A DNA stretch of 39,366 nt from Arthrobacter sp. Bi26 (GCF_918697925.1 NZ_CAKKMF010000045.1:1-39366), one strand, 5' to 3'; positions 17,125-24,810 are shown, numbered from the stretch's first letter. Translations and numbers: made by a program. Notes: generated by a model not told the origin, from the letters alone.

Positions 17125-17469
17125 CTAGGAGTAGACGAAAAATTCGATGGTCGGCTCAAGCACTGTCCACCGGGTGCGGGCGCCCCTGTTGAACGACGCG
17201 GCACCGCCCGGCAAGAGGTCATAGACGTCTCCGCCCTCCACCTCAATAGTTAGGTGGCCCTGGACGATGGAGATTGTCTCGTCGGCCTCCATCACAAGGT
17301 CGAAAGGCTCGGGTGCCTCGGCGGGTGTGACGTGCCAGTAGCCGCAGGCAAGGGCGGGCCGCTCTCCGTCACCAAAGCGACGGATCCACTGAACAGATCC
17401 CAGTTCGAATGGCTCGTTCTTGTTGGCGTCGAGTGCAGAGGAAGTAGTAAAGGCCAGGGTGAGAGGCAT
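17125..17469 (-). CDS. Cupin domain protein (EutQ-like)
   Basis: A 114-residue single-domain cupin. It contains the conserved core EADETISIVQGHLTIEVEGGDVYDLLPGGAASFNRG (about residues 60-97), typical of Cupin_3/DUF861 proteins related to EutQ. The usual metal-binding His residues of motif 1 are replaced, so metal binding is doubtful. An ATG with GGAG upstream begins the gene, and the stop is 11 bp from the flavin oxidase start, so it probably leads that operon. Such cupins are often found with amine or amino-acid catabolic genes, where they may act on a product or sense a ligand. No reaction can be assigned. Confidence 0.85.
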   Translation of the reverse strand: MPLTLAFTTSSALDANKNEPFELGSVQWIRRFGDGERPALACGYWHVTPAEAPEPFDLVMEADETISIVQGHLTIEVEGGDVYDLLPGGAASFNRGARTRWTVLEPTIEFFVYS

Positions 17470-17541
17470 GCTGACTCCATGGAGTTGTGGGCGCCGAGCG
17501 CCGTTAGGGGGCCGAATGGAATGGCAAATGGCCGTGAGGCG

Positions 17542-17559
17542 ACGTGATCTGTCTCACGT
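17542..17559. promoter_or_regulatory. Palindrome between cupin and TetR genes (operator candidate)
   Basis: ACGTGA (17542-17547) and TCACGT (17554-17559) form a perfect 6-bp inverted repeat with a 6-base spacer in the 169-bp divergent region. It lies 73 bp from the cupin start and 80 bp from the TetR start. Position and symmetry fit a TetR site controlling both genes. This is inferred and the arms are short. Confidence 0.4.
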
Positions 17560-17638
17560 GGAATTCAATCTCAGCATTTGCTTAGTTTTATGTCAATAGC
17601 TCCGAGGTGCACCGCGGCGAACTCGATAGACTCGGTCC

Positions 17639-18217
17639 ATGACTGCCACGCCTTCGAAGTACGGAACCGGAAAGGAAGCCCTATTGCGCGCCGCCGTTTC
17701 GGTGGTGGCTGCCAAGGGATTGCGGGGGCTGACTTACCGCTCAGTGGCGGAAGCTGCCGGAGTCAACAACACGTTGGTTGCCCACCACTTCGGATCCCGC
17801 GACGCCCTCATAGCCGCAGCCCTGGACTGGGCTGCCGAGCAATCCATCAGTGCGTCCAAGCTGCGGGAGGCGGCCACGCTGGGCCACTCATTCACGGACT
17901 CGCTGCTGGAGCTACTTCTGGCAGAACCGGAACTGCAGGTGTTTCAGTACGAGATGATCCTCGAGGCCCGCCGGCGCCCCGAGCTTTCCGAAGCGGTGAC
18001 CGCCCTCTACGAGAACTACGTCAGCGCCCTGGCCGACGGGCTGACGGCCTCAGGCCTGACCGGCAACGTGAGGGTTGTGGCCCGCACACTTTTTGCCGCT
18101 CTCGACGGCCTCGTTCTCCAGTATCTGGCCGGCGTCGATCGGTCAACCATTGCTGCGTCTCTCGAGGAAGTCCACGACATACTCCTGCTCCGGACGCCCT
18201 CCGGTCCGCAGCCGTAG
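17639..18217 (+). CDS. TetR family regulator of the flavin oxidase region
   Basis: A 192-residue TetR-type repressor. The N-terminal DNA-binding domain reads KEALLRAAVSVVAAKGLRGLTYRSVAEAAGVNNTLVAHHFGSRDALIAAAL (residues 12-62), with a typical HHFGSRDAL recognition turn. The remaining helices form the ligand-binding and dimer domain, of unknown specificity. It is divergent from the cupin-flavin oxidase-permease genes and is followed on the same strand by an aldehyde dehydrogenase gene after 147 bp. It is therefore placed to control amine oxidation and aldehyde removal together. No operator is proven; a palindrome at 17542-17559 is a candidate. Confidence 0.92.
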   Translation: MTATPSKYGTGKEALLRAAVSVVAAKGLRGLTYRSVAEAAGVNNTLVAHHFGSRDALIAAALDWAAEQSISASKLREAATLGHSFTDSLLELLLAEPELQVFQYEMILEARRRPELSEAVTALYENYVSALADGLTASGLTGNVRVVARTLFAALDGLVLQYLAGVDRSTIAASLEEVHDILLLRTPSGPQP

Positions 18218-18364
18218 GGAATGCCCGCGGCGTTCCGTTCGCTCCCGCACAACAGCTCTTCGCGGATTGACAAGACCGTCGGTGCCTCGCCGGAGCACGC
18301 TTGGAGCAGCACTCTTAGGCCGTACCGGCCGCGCTCTCTGAACTACTCGATGTGGAGTACACCC

Positions 18365-19774
18365 ATGGAAACCTACGACGCCCTTCTCGCCGCGATCGCC
18401 CCGACGTCCGGGGAAACCCGGACCATCCTGGACCCCGCCACCGGCCAGCCGGTCGGGCAGGCCCCGGTCCACACCGTTGAGGACCTCGAGGCCGCCATCG
18501 CCGCCGCGGCAACCGCCCAGCCCGGGTGGGCCGTGCTGGGCCACGACGCCCGGTCCGCCGCGCTCCTGAGGGCCGCCGACGCCGTCGAACGCTCCGCCGA
18601 GGAACTCGCCCGGCTGCTCTCCCGCGAGCAGGGCAAGCCGCTCAACGGCCCGAACGCCCGCTTCGAGGTCGGCGCCTGCGCCGCCTGGCTCCGCGTCGCC
18701 GCCGCCACCGTGCTGGAGGCGGAAACCGTGGTCGACGACGGCGAAACCCGCGCCGAACTGCACTACCGGCCCATCGGCGTCGTCGGCGCGATCGGGCCCT
18801 GGAACTGGCCCATGATGATCACCGTCTGGCAGCTCGCCCCCGCCCTGCGGATGGGCAACGCCGTCGTCATCAAGCCCTCCGAATACACCCCGCTCTCCGT
18901 CCTGGCCCTGGCCCATGTCCTGAACCAGGAACTCCCCGAGGGCCTGCTGTCCGTGGTCTCCGGCGGCCGCGACGTCGGCGAGGCCCTCGCCTCACACCCC
19001 GGGATCGGCAAGATCATGTTCACCGGCTCCACCGCCACCGGCAAGGCCATCATCAAATCCTCCGCCGACACCGTCAAACGCCTCACCCTGGAACTCGGCG
19101 GCAACGACGCCGGCATCGTCCTGCCCGACGCCGACCCGAAAGCGATCGCCGAGGGCCTGTTCTGGGGCGCGTTCATCAACACCGGCCAGACCTGCGCGGC
19201 ACTCAAGCGCCTCTACGTGCACGACGCCATTTACGACGCCGTCTGCGAAGCCCTCACCAGCGTCGCCGCGGCCATGCCTATGGGCAACGGCCTCGACGAG
19301 AACAACGTCCTGGGCCCGCTGCAGAACCGCCAGCAGTTCGACATCGTCTCCAGGCTCGTTGAAGCCGCCCGCGACTCCGGGGCACGGATCCTGCTCGGCG
19401 GCAACCCGGACCAGGACCAGCCCGGCCACTTCTACCCCGCCACGATCGTGGCGGATATCGACAACAGCAACCCGCTCGTCGCCGAGGAACAGTTCGGCCC
19501 CGCCCTGCCGATCATCCGGTACAGCACCGTGGACGAGGCCGTCGCCATGGCCAACGCCCTCGACGTCGGGCTCGGCGCCTCCGTCTGGTCCGCCGACCCC
19601 GCCGAAGCCCGGAAGGTCGCGGCCCGGATCGAGGCCGGCACAGTCTGGATCAACAAGCACGGCGCCGTGGACCCGCGCGTCCCCTTCGGCGGTGCCAAGC
19701 AGTCCGGCTACGGACTCGAATTCGGCGTCGAAGGCCTCAAGGCCCTCGGCGTTCCGCAGGTCATCAACGGCTGA
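18365..19774 (+). CDS. NAD(P)-dependent aldehyde dehydrogenase
   Basis: A 469-residue ALDH-superfamily enzyme that would oxidise an aldehyde to the acid. Catalytic residues are visible: N147 in PWNWP, K170 in VIKPSEYTP, E243 in LELGGN, and nucleophile C277 in NTGQTCAA. The ORF is open from 18221, but I choose ATG 18365 because GGAG precedes it by 8 bases and the protein then begins METYDALLAAIAP. The 48 extra residues carry no family similarity that I can see. It follows the TetR gene by 147 bp. Its position suits oxidation of aldehydes made by the two amine oxidases upstream, or an amino-aldehyde formed from them. Substrate is unproven. It converges on the EF-G-like gene with 14 bp between stops. 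Confidence 0.93.
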   Translation: METYDALLAAIAPTSGETRTILDPATGQPVGQAPVHTVEDLEAAIAAAATAQPGWAVLGHDARSAALLRAADAVERSAEELARLLSREQGKPLNGPNARFEVGACAAWLRVAAATVLEAETVVDDGETRAELHYRPIGVVGAIGPWNWPMMITVWQLAPALRMGNAVVIKPSEYTPLSVLALAHVLNQELPEGLLSVVSGGRDVGEALASHPGIGKIMFTGSTATGKAIIKSSADTVKRLTLELGGNDAGIVLPDADPKAIAEGLFWGAFINTGQTCAALKRLYVHDAIYDAVCEALTSVAAAMPMGNGLDENNVLGPLQNRQQFDIVSRLVEAARDSGARILLGGNPDQDQPGHFYPATIVADIDNSNPLVAEEQFGPALPIIRYSTVDEAVAMANALDVGLGASVWSADPAEARKVAARIEAGTVWINKHGAVDPRVPFGGAKQSGYGLEFGVEGLKALGVPQVING

Positions 19775-19788
19775 CCTTATTAGGGCCA

Positions 19789-21951
19789 TCAGTGCAGCGC
19801 TTGCGGCACGGGTTCGTGCCGCAAGTAGCTGCGCCGGAACCGGCCGCTGCCGGCGGTCAGGGCCCGTAACTCCACCGAGTACCTCAACAGTTCCTGGTCC
19901 GGAACCTCGGCGCTGATCTCGGTGCCGTCGGCCCCGGCGGAGGTGGTTCCGGTCAGGCGTGCCCGCCTGGAGGACAAGTCGCTCATCACAGCGCCCACGT
20001 GGTCCTCCGAAACGCTGATGGTCACGGACGAAACCGGTTCCAGGAACTGAATGCGTGTTGCTGCCGCCGCTTCCCGGAGGGCCAGCGCGCCGGCCGCCTG
20101 GAACGCCGCGTCCGAGGAATCCACGCTGTGCGTCTTGCCGCCGATCAGCGTGACCTTGATGTCCACCACGGGGAACCCGGCCGACACGCCTTTCTGCATC
20201 TGGGTCCGCACGCCCTTTTCCACCGACGTGACGAACGGCCCGGGAATCACCCCGCCCACAGTCTTGTCGACAAACTCGAACCCGGCGCCACGGTCGAGGG
20301 GTTCCACCTCGATGTCGCAGACAGCGTACTGGCCGTGGCCGCCGGATTGTTTGACATAGCGTCCGTGCCCGGCCGCCGGCGCGGCAAACGTCTCCCGCAG
20401 CGGCGTGATCACTGGGACGGTCTGCAGGTTCACACCCTGGTCCCGCAGCCTGCCCAGGACGACGTCGGCGTGCGCCTCGCCCATGCACCACAGGATCAGC
20501 TGGTGGGTTTCGGAGTTGCGTTCCACCCGGAGCGTCGGGTCGCCGGCGGTGACTTTCCCCAGGTTCCTGGCCAGGGCGTCCTCGTCGCCGTGCGTGGCAG
20601 CTTCGATGGCTACCGGCATGAGCGGGTCCGGCATGTCCCAGGGGGCCACCAGCAACGGCAGTTCCTTGGCCGAAATCGTGTCGCCGGTCTCGGCGGTGCC
20701 CAGCTTGGTCAGCGCACAGATATCCCCGGCGACGCAGAATGGCACCGGCCGCAGTCCCGATCCCAGCGGCGAGTACAGGTGTGTGACCCGCTCGTCGCTG
20801 TCGTGGTCCTCATGGCCGCGGTCCGCCATTCCGCGGCCACCCACATGGATGGCTGCGTCCTCCCGCACAACGCCGGAGAAAACACGCACCAGGCAGACCC
20901 GGCCGAGGAACGGGTCGATCGTCGTGCGGACCACTTCACCGAGCAGCGGGCCGTCGGGGTTGCAGCCGAGCGGGCCGGCAGGCGCCCCGTCGAGGTCCGT
21001 GGCTGCTGGAACACTGTGCTCCGCCGGGGTCGGAAACGCGCGAACCAGAACCTCGAGCAGCTCCGCCAGGCCAAGCCCGGACTCCGCTGACGTCGGCAGC
21101 ACCGGGTGAAAGGACCCGCGGGCCACGGCCGTCTCCAGATCGGCGATCAAGACATCGGGAGCGATTTCTTCACCCCCTAGGTAGCGGTCCATCAGCGCCT
21201 CGTCCTCGCTCTCGGCAATGATCCCCTCGATCAGCGCGCCCCGCGCTGACTCCGCCGCGGCAAGTTCGACGCCGGTCGCGGCCCGGGTGGCCGACGCCGG
21301 TTCCGCCGCACCGTACTCGGACACCGTCCCGGTCAGCAGCCCCAGCAACCCGGTTACGGCACCGTCCGCGCGGACCGGGAGGTAGAGCGGAACGATGGCG
21401 TCGCCGAATGCCAGACGGCAGCGGGCGACGGCGGCGTCGAAATCCGCGCGCGGATGGTCCAGCCGGCTGATGACCACTGCCCGCGGCATGCCGAGCCGCT
21501 GGCACTCATTCCAGAGCGCGGTGGTCGCGGCGTCGACATCGTCGGTGGCCGAGACGACGAACAGCACTGCATCCGCGGCACGGAGCCCTGCACGCAGCTC
21601 GCCGATGAAATCCGTATAGCCCGGAGTGTCCAGCAGGTTCACTTTGGTCTCCCCCACCGTCACCGGCACCACTGCCAGCGCCACGGAGCGCTGCTGCGTG
21701 ATGGCGGAAGGATCCGAGTCGCTCACCGTAGTGCCCTCGGCGATCGAGCCTTTACGGGTGATGGCTCCGGTGGCGGCAAGCAAGGCCTCGGTGAGCATTG
21801 TTTTTCCGGAACCCGAATGCCCCACGAGGGCCACATTGCGGATCTTGTCCGGCTGCTCCGGCGGCGCGGCGCCATTGGCGTCGGCCCGCCGGAGGTCAGA
21901 GGTACCCCGGACCGGGCCCCTTGACGGGGTTTTGGCGCCCTTCGACGGCAT
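19789..21951 (-). CDS. Elongation factor G-like GTPase (EF-G2 type)
   Basis: A 720-residue translational GTPase related to EF-G and to mycobacterial FusA2 (Rv0120c). P-loop GHSGSGKT (residues 44-51); G3 motif DTPGYTDF; G4 position reads SRLDHP instead of NKxD. Domains II-V follow, with a domain IV/V region containing GGHGQYAVCDIEVEPL and SSDAAFQAAGALALREA. The G4 change weakens canonical guanine specificity and is typical of the EF-G2 subgroup, whose role is unclear. ATG at 21951 is preferred over the open frame to 22149 because GGGAGG lies 5 bases upstream. It converges with the ALDH gene across 14 bp. A hairpin at 19800-19825 lies inside its final codons. Confidence 0.93.
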   Translation of the reverse strand: MPSKGAKTPSRGPVRGTSDLRRADANGAAPPEQPDKIRNVALVGHSGSGKTMLTEALLAATGAITRKGSIAEGTTVSDSDPSAITQQRSVALAVVPVTVGETKVNLLDTPGYTDFIGELRAGLRAADAVLFVVSATDDVDAATTALWNECQRLGMPRAVVISRLDHPRADFDAAVARCRLAFGDAIVPLYLPVRADGAVTGLLGLLTGTVSEYGAAEPASATRAATGVELAAAESARGALIEGIIAESEDEALMDRYLGGEEIAPDVLIADLETAVARGSFHPVLPTSAESGLGLAELLEVLVRAFPTPAEHSVPAATDLDGAPAGPLGCNPDGPLLGEVVRTTIDPFLGRVCLVRVFSGVVREDAAIHVGGRGMADRGHEDHDSDERVTHLYSPLGSGLRPVPFCVAGDICALTKLGTAETGDTISAKELPLLVAPWDMPDPLMPVAIEAATHGDEDALARNLGKVTAGDPTLRVERNSETHQLILWCMGEAHADVVLGRLRDQGVNLQTVPVITPLRETFAAPAAGHGRYVKQSGGHGQYAVCDIEVEPLDRGAGFEFVDKTVGGVIPGPFVTSVEKGVRTQMQKGVSAGFPVVDIKVTLIGGKTHSVDSSDAAFQAAGALALREAAAATRIQFLEPVSSVTISVSEDHVGAVMSDLSSRRARLTGTTSAGADGTEISAEVPDQELLRYSVELRALTAGSGRFRRSYLRHEPVPQALH
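19800..19825. terminator. Hairpin in the 3' end of the EF-G-like gene
   Basis: CTTGCGGCACG (19800-19810) and CGTGCCGCAAG (19815-19825) form a perfect 11-bp stem with a GGTT tetraloop, within the last dozen codons of the EF-G-like gene and 25 bp past the ALDH stop. It could terminate the ALDH transcript; there is no T tract, so this is tentative. Confidence 0.45.
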
Positions 21952-22042
21952 GAGAACCTCCCGGCGTCGCATCCACTCGTGCCCCGCAGGGCCTTGTGTT
22001 AAGGATTGGACACCCTGGGACGCCCGGACAGCAAGGGCTTTT

Positions 22043-22441
22043 TCACGCCGTGGCCGGGGCCGCCATGGACCCCGAGGCGGCCCGAGTCCTGAGCCAACGG
22101 CCCAGGGCCCGGCCTTTGCCCTTCCACCAGCTGTCTTCGTCGGTGTCATAGTGCCACCGGAAGATCACGGCAACCAGGATGAAGACCCCGGCGCCCACGT
22201 CCTGCCAGGAGCCGGAGGCGGCGTCGATGAGCACACTGAACGCCATGACCAGGATGGAAGGCAGGGCAAGTGTCCGGAACCAGGTGTTGGCGACGTACCG
22301 GCTGCGGGACCGCGGCACGGACACCGCGCGGACGAAGTCGAAGCACAGGCAGACGACCACCAGGGCCTGTCCCAGGGACATCAGGATGTGCCCTGGCAGG
22401 GAGCCGGCAAACAGGACGGCCGCCTGGAGTCCCGGGCTCAC
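22043..22441 (-). CDS. Small hypothetical membrane protein
   Basis: A 132-residue protein that starts with GTG. It has about three membrane segments: residues 14-33, 56-73 and 80-95. A Lys/Arg-rich C-terminal tail follows (KGKGRALGRWLRTR). The motif FRWHYDTDEDSWWKGKG marks the end of the membrane part. I do not recognise a named domain. Its start overlaps the stop of a 41-codon upstream ORF by 4 bases (GTGA), so the two are probably translationally coupled. The EF-G-like gene begins 91 bp downstream in the same direction. The coding call is supported by hydrophobic periodicity and codon use; function unknown. Confidence 0.7.
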   Translation of the reverse strand: MSPGLQAAVLFAGSLPGHILMSLGQALVVVCLCFDFVRAVSVPRSRSRYVANTWFRTLALPSILVMAFSVLIDAASGSWQDVGAGVFILVAVIFRWHYDTDEDSWWKGKGRALGRWLRTRAASGSMAAPATA

Positions 22442-22563
22442 GGCGTGCCCATCAACGCAGCCGGCCGCAGCCAGGACCCGCCCCGGAGGGGCGAATGAAA
22501 CCTGGGCGGATCAAACTGCGAAGGATCGCCAGTGGACGGATCAAATTCGGCTGAATCATGCAT
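22438..22563 (-). CDS. Small acidic/proline-rich ORF, coupled to membrane protein
   Basis: A 41-residue ORF starting MHDSAEFDPSTGDPSQFDPP and ending GGSWLRPAALMGTP. It overlaps the downstream membrane protein start by 4 bases (GTGA). Two copies of a FDPx motif (EFDPSTGD and QFDPPRF) are present. The upstream reading frame stays open to 22866 but looks non-coding, so I start at ATG 22563, a choice with no strong ribosome site. It may be a short leader-like protein or an N-terminal part separated by a frame break. No domain recognised. Confidence 0.35.
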   Translation of the reverse strand: MHDSAEFDPSTGDPSQFDPPRFHSPLRGGSWLRPAALMGTP

Positions 22564-22838
22564 GCGATGCCCCCCGGCGTCTACGCTGCTCCTGCGCTGG
22601 CTCCGCGCCCGGGCTTCCCGTAGGAGCTGTGAGCATGTCATGCCAGCATTTCTGACACTCCAATTCAACGCGCGGCACGGGCATGAAGTCACGCAAATCA
22701 GGTACCCGACTATCGGATGGCCGGGTACTTGTTCGCGTTCCGGTGTACTCAGTCCGCTCCCGCGACTACTTGCCCGGACGCCTCGAAGTAACCGAAGGAC
22801 GTGACGCTGAGGAGCACAGTCACGCAGCCACACGGTAG
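22564..22838. other. Intergenic stretch with no supported gene
   Basis: No frame here shows convincing coding content. One short inverted repeat, CGTGAC (22799-22804) with GTCACG (22819-22824), lies just before the MFS remnant. A possible break in an ancestral MFS gene lies at the in-frame TAG at 22836. Nothing else recognised. Confidence 0.3.
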
Positions 22839-23045
22839 GCAGGCCGAGCAGGGCTCTCGGCCGCAATCTCCGGCTTCCTCCCCCTCATCGCAGCAGCCAC
22901 GGCAGCGGCCTGGGGCTGGAGCGGCGTGGCAATTGTCTATATGGCATGCGGAGCCATCGGGCTCATTGCCGCCCTGGTCACCCGGGAGACCTGGGGGAAG
23001 CGCGAACGGGCCGCCGTCGACCAGCTCATCGCGGCCGGCAAGTAG
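22839..23045 (+). pseudogene. C-terminal remnant of an MFS transporter
   Basis: An in-frame stretch of 68 codons after a TAG at 22836, ending in TAG at 23045. It begins AGRAGLSAAISGFLPLIAAA and ends RETWGKRERAAVDQLIAAGK. The hydrophobic pattern and the charged tail match the last two membrane helices of MFS transporters of the metabolite:H+ symporter (MHS) type. No start codon with a ribosome site and no upstream MFS sequence is visible, so the 5' part is lost. The remnant ends 36 bp before a strong terminator. Confidence 0.6.
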
Positions 23046-23081
23046 GCCCCGGCGGCAGCACCCCACCGCACGCAACGACAG

Positions 23082-23112
23082 CAGTGCCCGGGACCATTGG
23101 TCCCGGGCACTG
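23082..23112. terminator. Strong bidirectional terminator hairpin
   Basis: CAGTGCCCGGGACC (23082-23095) and its complement (23099-23112) form a perfect 14-bp GC-rich stem with a 3-base ATT loop, followed by TTGTTTGT on the plus strand. It lies 9 bp past the hspR stop on the minus strand, so it should end the dnaK-hspR transcript and also any transcript from the MFS remnant. Confidence 0.85.
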
Positions 23113-23121
23113 TTGTTTGTC

Positions 23122-23544
23122 CTAGTCGATGCCCCGCGGCCGCCACACCACCAGCGCCTGCGACCTCGCCTGGGGGCGCTTGCCGCGGGCCAGGCTGACG
23201 ACGTCGCCAGCCGTTCCGGCGGCGAAGATCCGCGAATCGGCGCCCTGGCGGCGCCGTCCCAGCTCCTGCGTCAGTTCGCTGACACGGCGCTGCAGGGCGG
23301 CCACCTGGTTCTCCAGCTGCAGGATCCGCTTGATGCCCTCCAGCGAGACCCCCTCCTGGGAGAGCCTCTGGACCTCGCGGAGCATGTTCACATCCCGCTG
23401 CGAGTAGCGCCTCGACTTGCCCGGGGCGCGGCTGGGCGAGACGATTCCCAGCCGGTCGTACTGGCGCAGTGTCTGCGGGTGCATGTCCGCCAGTTCTGCG
23501 GCAACGGAGATGACGAAGATCGGCTGATCGAAGTCGATGGCCAT
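23122..23544 (-). CDS. hspR: HspR, MerR-family heat-shock repressor
   Basis: A 140-residue DNA-binding repressor of the actinobacterial heat-shock operon. The MerR-type helix-turn-helix and wing read ISVAAELADMHPQTLRQYDRLGIVSPSR...RRYSQRDVNMLREVQRLSQEGVSLEGIKRIL (about residues 12-73), followed by a coiled coil (LENQVAALQRRVSELTQELGRRR). It is the last gene of the dnaK-grpE-dnaJ-hspR set, 15 bp after dnaJ. HspR with DnaK as co-repressor binds HAIR sites; two HAIR-like palindromes flank the dnaK promoter at 27434-27454 and 27487-27507. A strong terminator lies just downstream. Call is secure. Confidence 0.95.
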   Translation of the reverse strand: MAIDFDQPIFVISVAAELADMHPQTLRQYDRLGIVSPSRAPGKSRRYSQRDVNMLREVQRLSQEGVSLEGIKRILQLENQVAALQRRVSELTQELGRRRQGADSRIFAAGTAGDVVSLARGKRPQARSQALVVWRPRGID

Positions 23545-23559
23545 GGCTGGATCCCGTTC

Positions 23560-24543
23560 CTAGAGCCGGGCCTTGGCTGCCAGGCCCGCGCGGACGTCTT
23601 CATCGGCGGTTGCCGCGGCGAAGGCCTTCACGGCCTCCTCCGCTTCCTTGTTCAGCCTCCGCGGAACAGCGACGTCGATTGTCACCAGCAGGTCGCCGGT
23701 GGCCTTGGCGTGCTTGACGCCGCGGCCCTTGACGCGCAGCGTCCGGCCCGAGGGCGTCCCTGCGGGGACCCTGACCTTGACCTTGTCGCCGTCGATCGTC
23801 GGAACCTCGATATCCGCGCCCAGGGCCGCCTCCGGGAAAGACACCGGGACGTGGATGCGGAGGTTGTCGCCGTCGCGGACGTAGAACTCGTGGGGCTTCA
23901 CCGAGACGGTGACCATGAGGTCGCCATTGCCGGCGGCAGCGTACTGTCCCTTGCCGCGGACACGGACCTTTTGTCCGTCCTTGATTCCGGCCGGGATGCG
24001 GACGTCGATGACCTCGCCGTCCGGTTCGCGCAGGCCGATCGTGGTGCCGCGGATTGACCCGGCAAACGAGATCGACGTGGACGCAGTGCGGTCCGCGCCC
24101 TTCTGCGGAGCCCGCTGGAAGGACTGGCCCCCGCCGCCGAACCCGCCGCCGCCGAAGAGATCTGCGAACTCGGGCGGAATGCCGCCGGCCGTGCTGTAAC
24201 CGCCGGAATGGCGCCCCCCGCCGCCGGTGAAGAGCCCGCCGAAGAGGTCCTCGAAGCCCGCTCCGCCGGCAGCCCCGCCGCTTCCGCCGGGGGCAAAGCG
24301 TGCGCCGCCACCCATGGCCCGGATGGCGTCGTACTGCTGGCGCTCATCGGGATCCGAGAGCACGGAATAGGCCTCGGAGATGTCCTTGAATTTTCTCTCC
24401 GACGCCGAGTCACCGGCATTCCTGTCCGGGTGGTGCTGCCGGGCAAGCTTGCGGTAGGCCTTCTTGATGTCGGCGTCGGAAGCGTCCTTGGCGACACCAA
24501 GGATCTTGTAGAAGTCCTTGTCCACCCAGTCCTGGCTAGCCAA
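23560..24543 (-). CDS. dnaJ: DnaJ (type II, no zinc-finger domain)
   Basis: A 327-residue J-domain co-chaperone that stimulates DnaK ATPase. The J domain covers residues about 8-75 and holds the HPD motif in HHPDRN. A Gly/Phe-rich stretch (about 78-150) and the DnaJ C-terminal peptide-binding domain follow. The four CxxCxGxG repeats of classical DnaJ are absent, so this is a CbpA/type II member. The start is TTG at 24543 with AAAGGA 8 bases upstream. On the minus strand it follows grpE after 267 bp, a gap filled by two big hairpins. hspR begins 15 bp after its stop. Confidence 0.94.
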   Translation of the reverse strand: MASQDWVDKDFYKILGVAKDASDADIKKAYRKLARQHHPDRNAGDSASERKFKDISEAYSVLSDPDERQQYDAIRAMGGGARFAPGGSGGAAGGAGFEDLFGGLFTGGGGRHSGGYSTAGGIPPEFADLFGGGGFGGGGQSFQRAPQKGADRTASTSISFAGSIRGTTIGLREPDGEVIDVRIPAGIKDGQKVRVRGKGQYAAAGNGDLMVTVSVKPHEFYVRDGDNLRIHVPVSFPEAALGADIEVPTIDGDKVKVRVPAGTPSGRTLRVKGRGVKHAKATGDLLVTIDVAVPRRLNKEAEEAVKAFAAATADEDVRAGLAAKARL

Positions 24544-24581
24544 TGGCGTTTCCTTTCAAAAGTTGTGCAGCGTGCGCTTCA

Positions 24582-24682
24582 CAGATGATGGGCCCCCGCC
24601 CCTTCGCGTGGTGGCTTGGTCCTGACGGACCAAGCCACCACGCTCCGGCAGGCCCGATGCCACTCCCGGGGCCCATCATCTG
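24582..24682. repeat. Nested double palindrome upstream of dnaJ
   Basis: Outer arms CAGATGATGGGCCCC (24582-24596) and its exact complement (24668-24682) are 15 bp each. Inside, GCGTGGTGGCTTGGTCC (24606-24622) and its complement (24627-24643) form a perfect 17-bp stem with a TGAC loop. The element lies between grpE and dnaJ. It could act as a terminator or attenuator, as an RNA processing site, or be a mobile palindromic repeat. Copies elsewhere in the window were not seen. Confidence 0.8.
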
Positions 24683-24738
24683 CTTCGCGCTGTTTGTTAA
24701 CTCACTTTAGGCGAGCAACACGCTGGCGCGGAGGCCGG

Positions 24739-24788
24739 ATAGGGGGCGGCGGTGTGGAGGGCACCGCGAAGCGGGCACCGCCCCCTAT
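24739..24788. terminator. Hairpin after grpE
   Basis: ATAGGGGGCGG (24739-24749) and its complement (24778-24788) form a perfect 11-bp GC-rich stem with a 28-base loop, 22 bp after the grpE stop on the minus strand. A second short stem CGGCG-TAG-CGCCG (24790-24802) abuts it. It may weaken or stop transcription between grpE and dnaJ. No T tract. Confidence 0.55.
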
Positions 24789-24810
24789 TCGGCGTAGCGC
24801 CGAGGGTGAC

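Noticed and set aside
18221..18364. Upstream extension of the ALDH gene
   Set aside because: The 48 extra residues show no family similarity and no good ribosome site; ATG 18365 has GGAG upstream.
18992..20491. Minus-strand ORF of 499 codons across ALDH and EF-G-like genes
   Set aside because: It is out of frame or antisense to two well-supported genes and shows no domain.
24582..24682. tRNA or CRISPR-like structure in the grpE-dnaJ gap
   Set aside because: No cloverleaf, acceptor CCA or repeated spacer pattern; it is a nested palindrome only.
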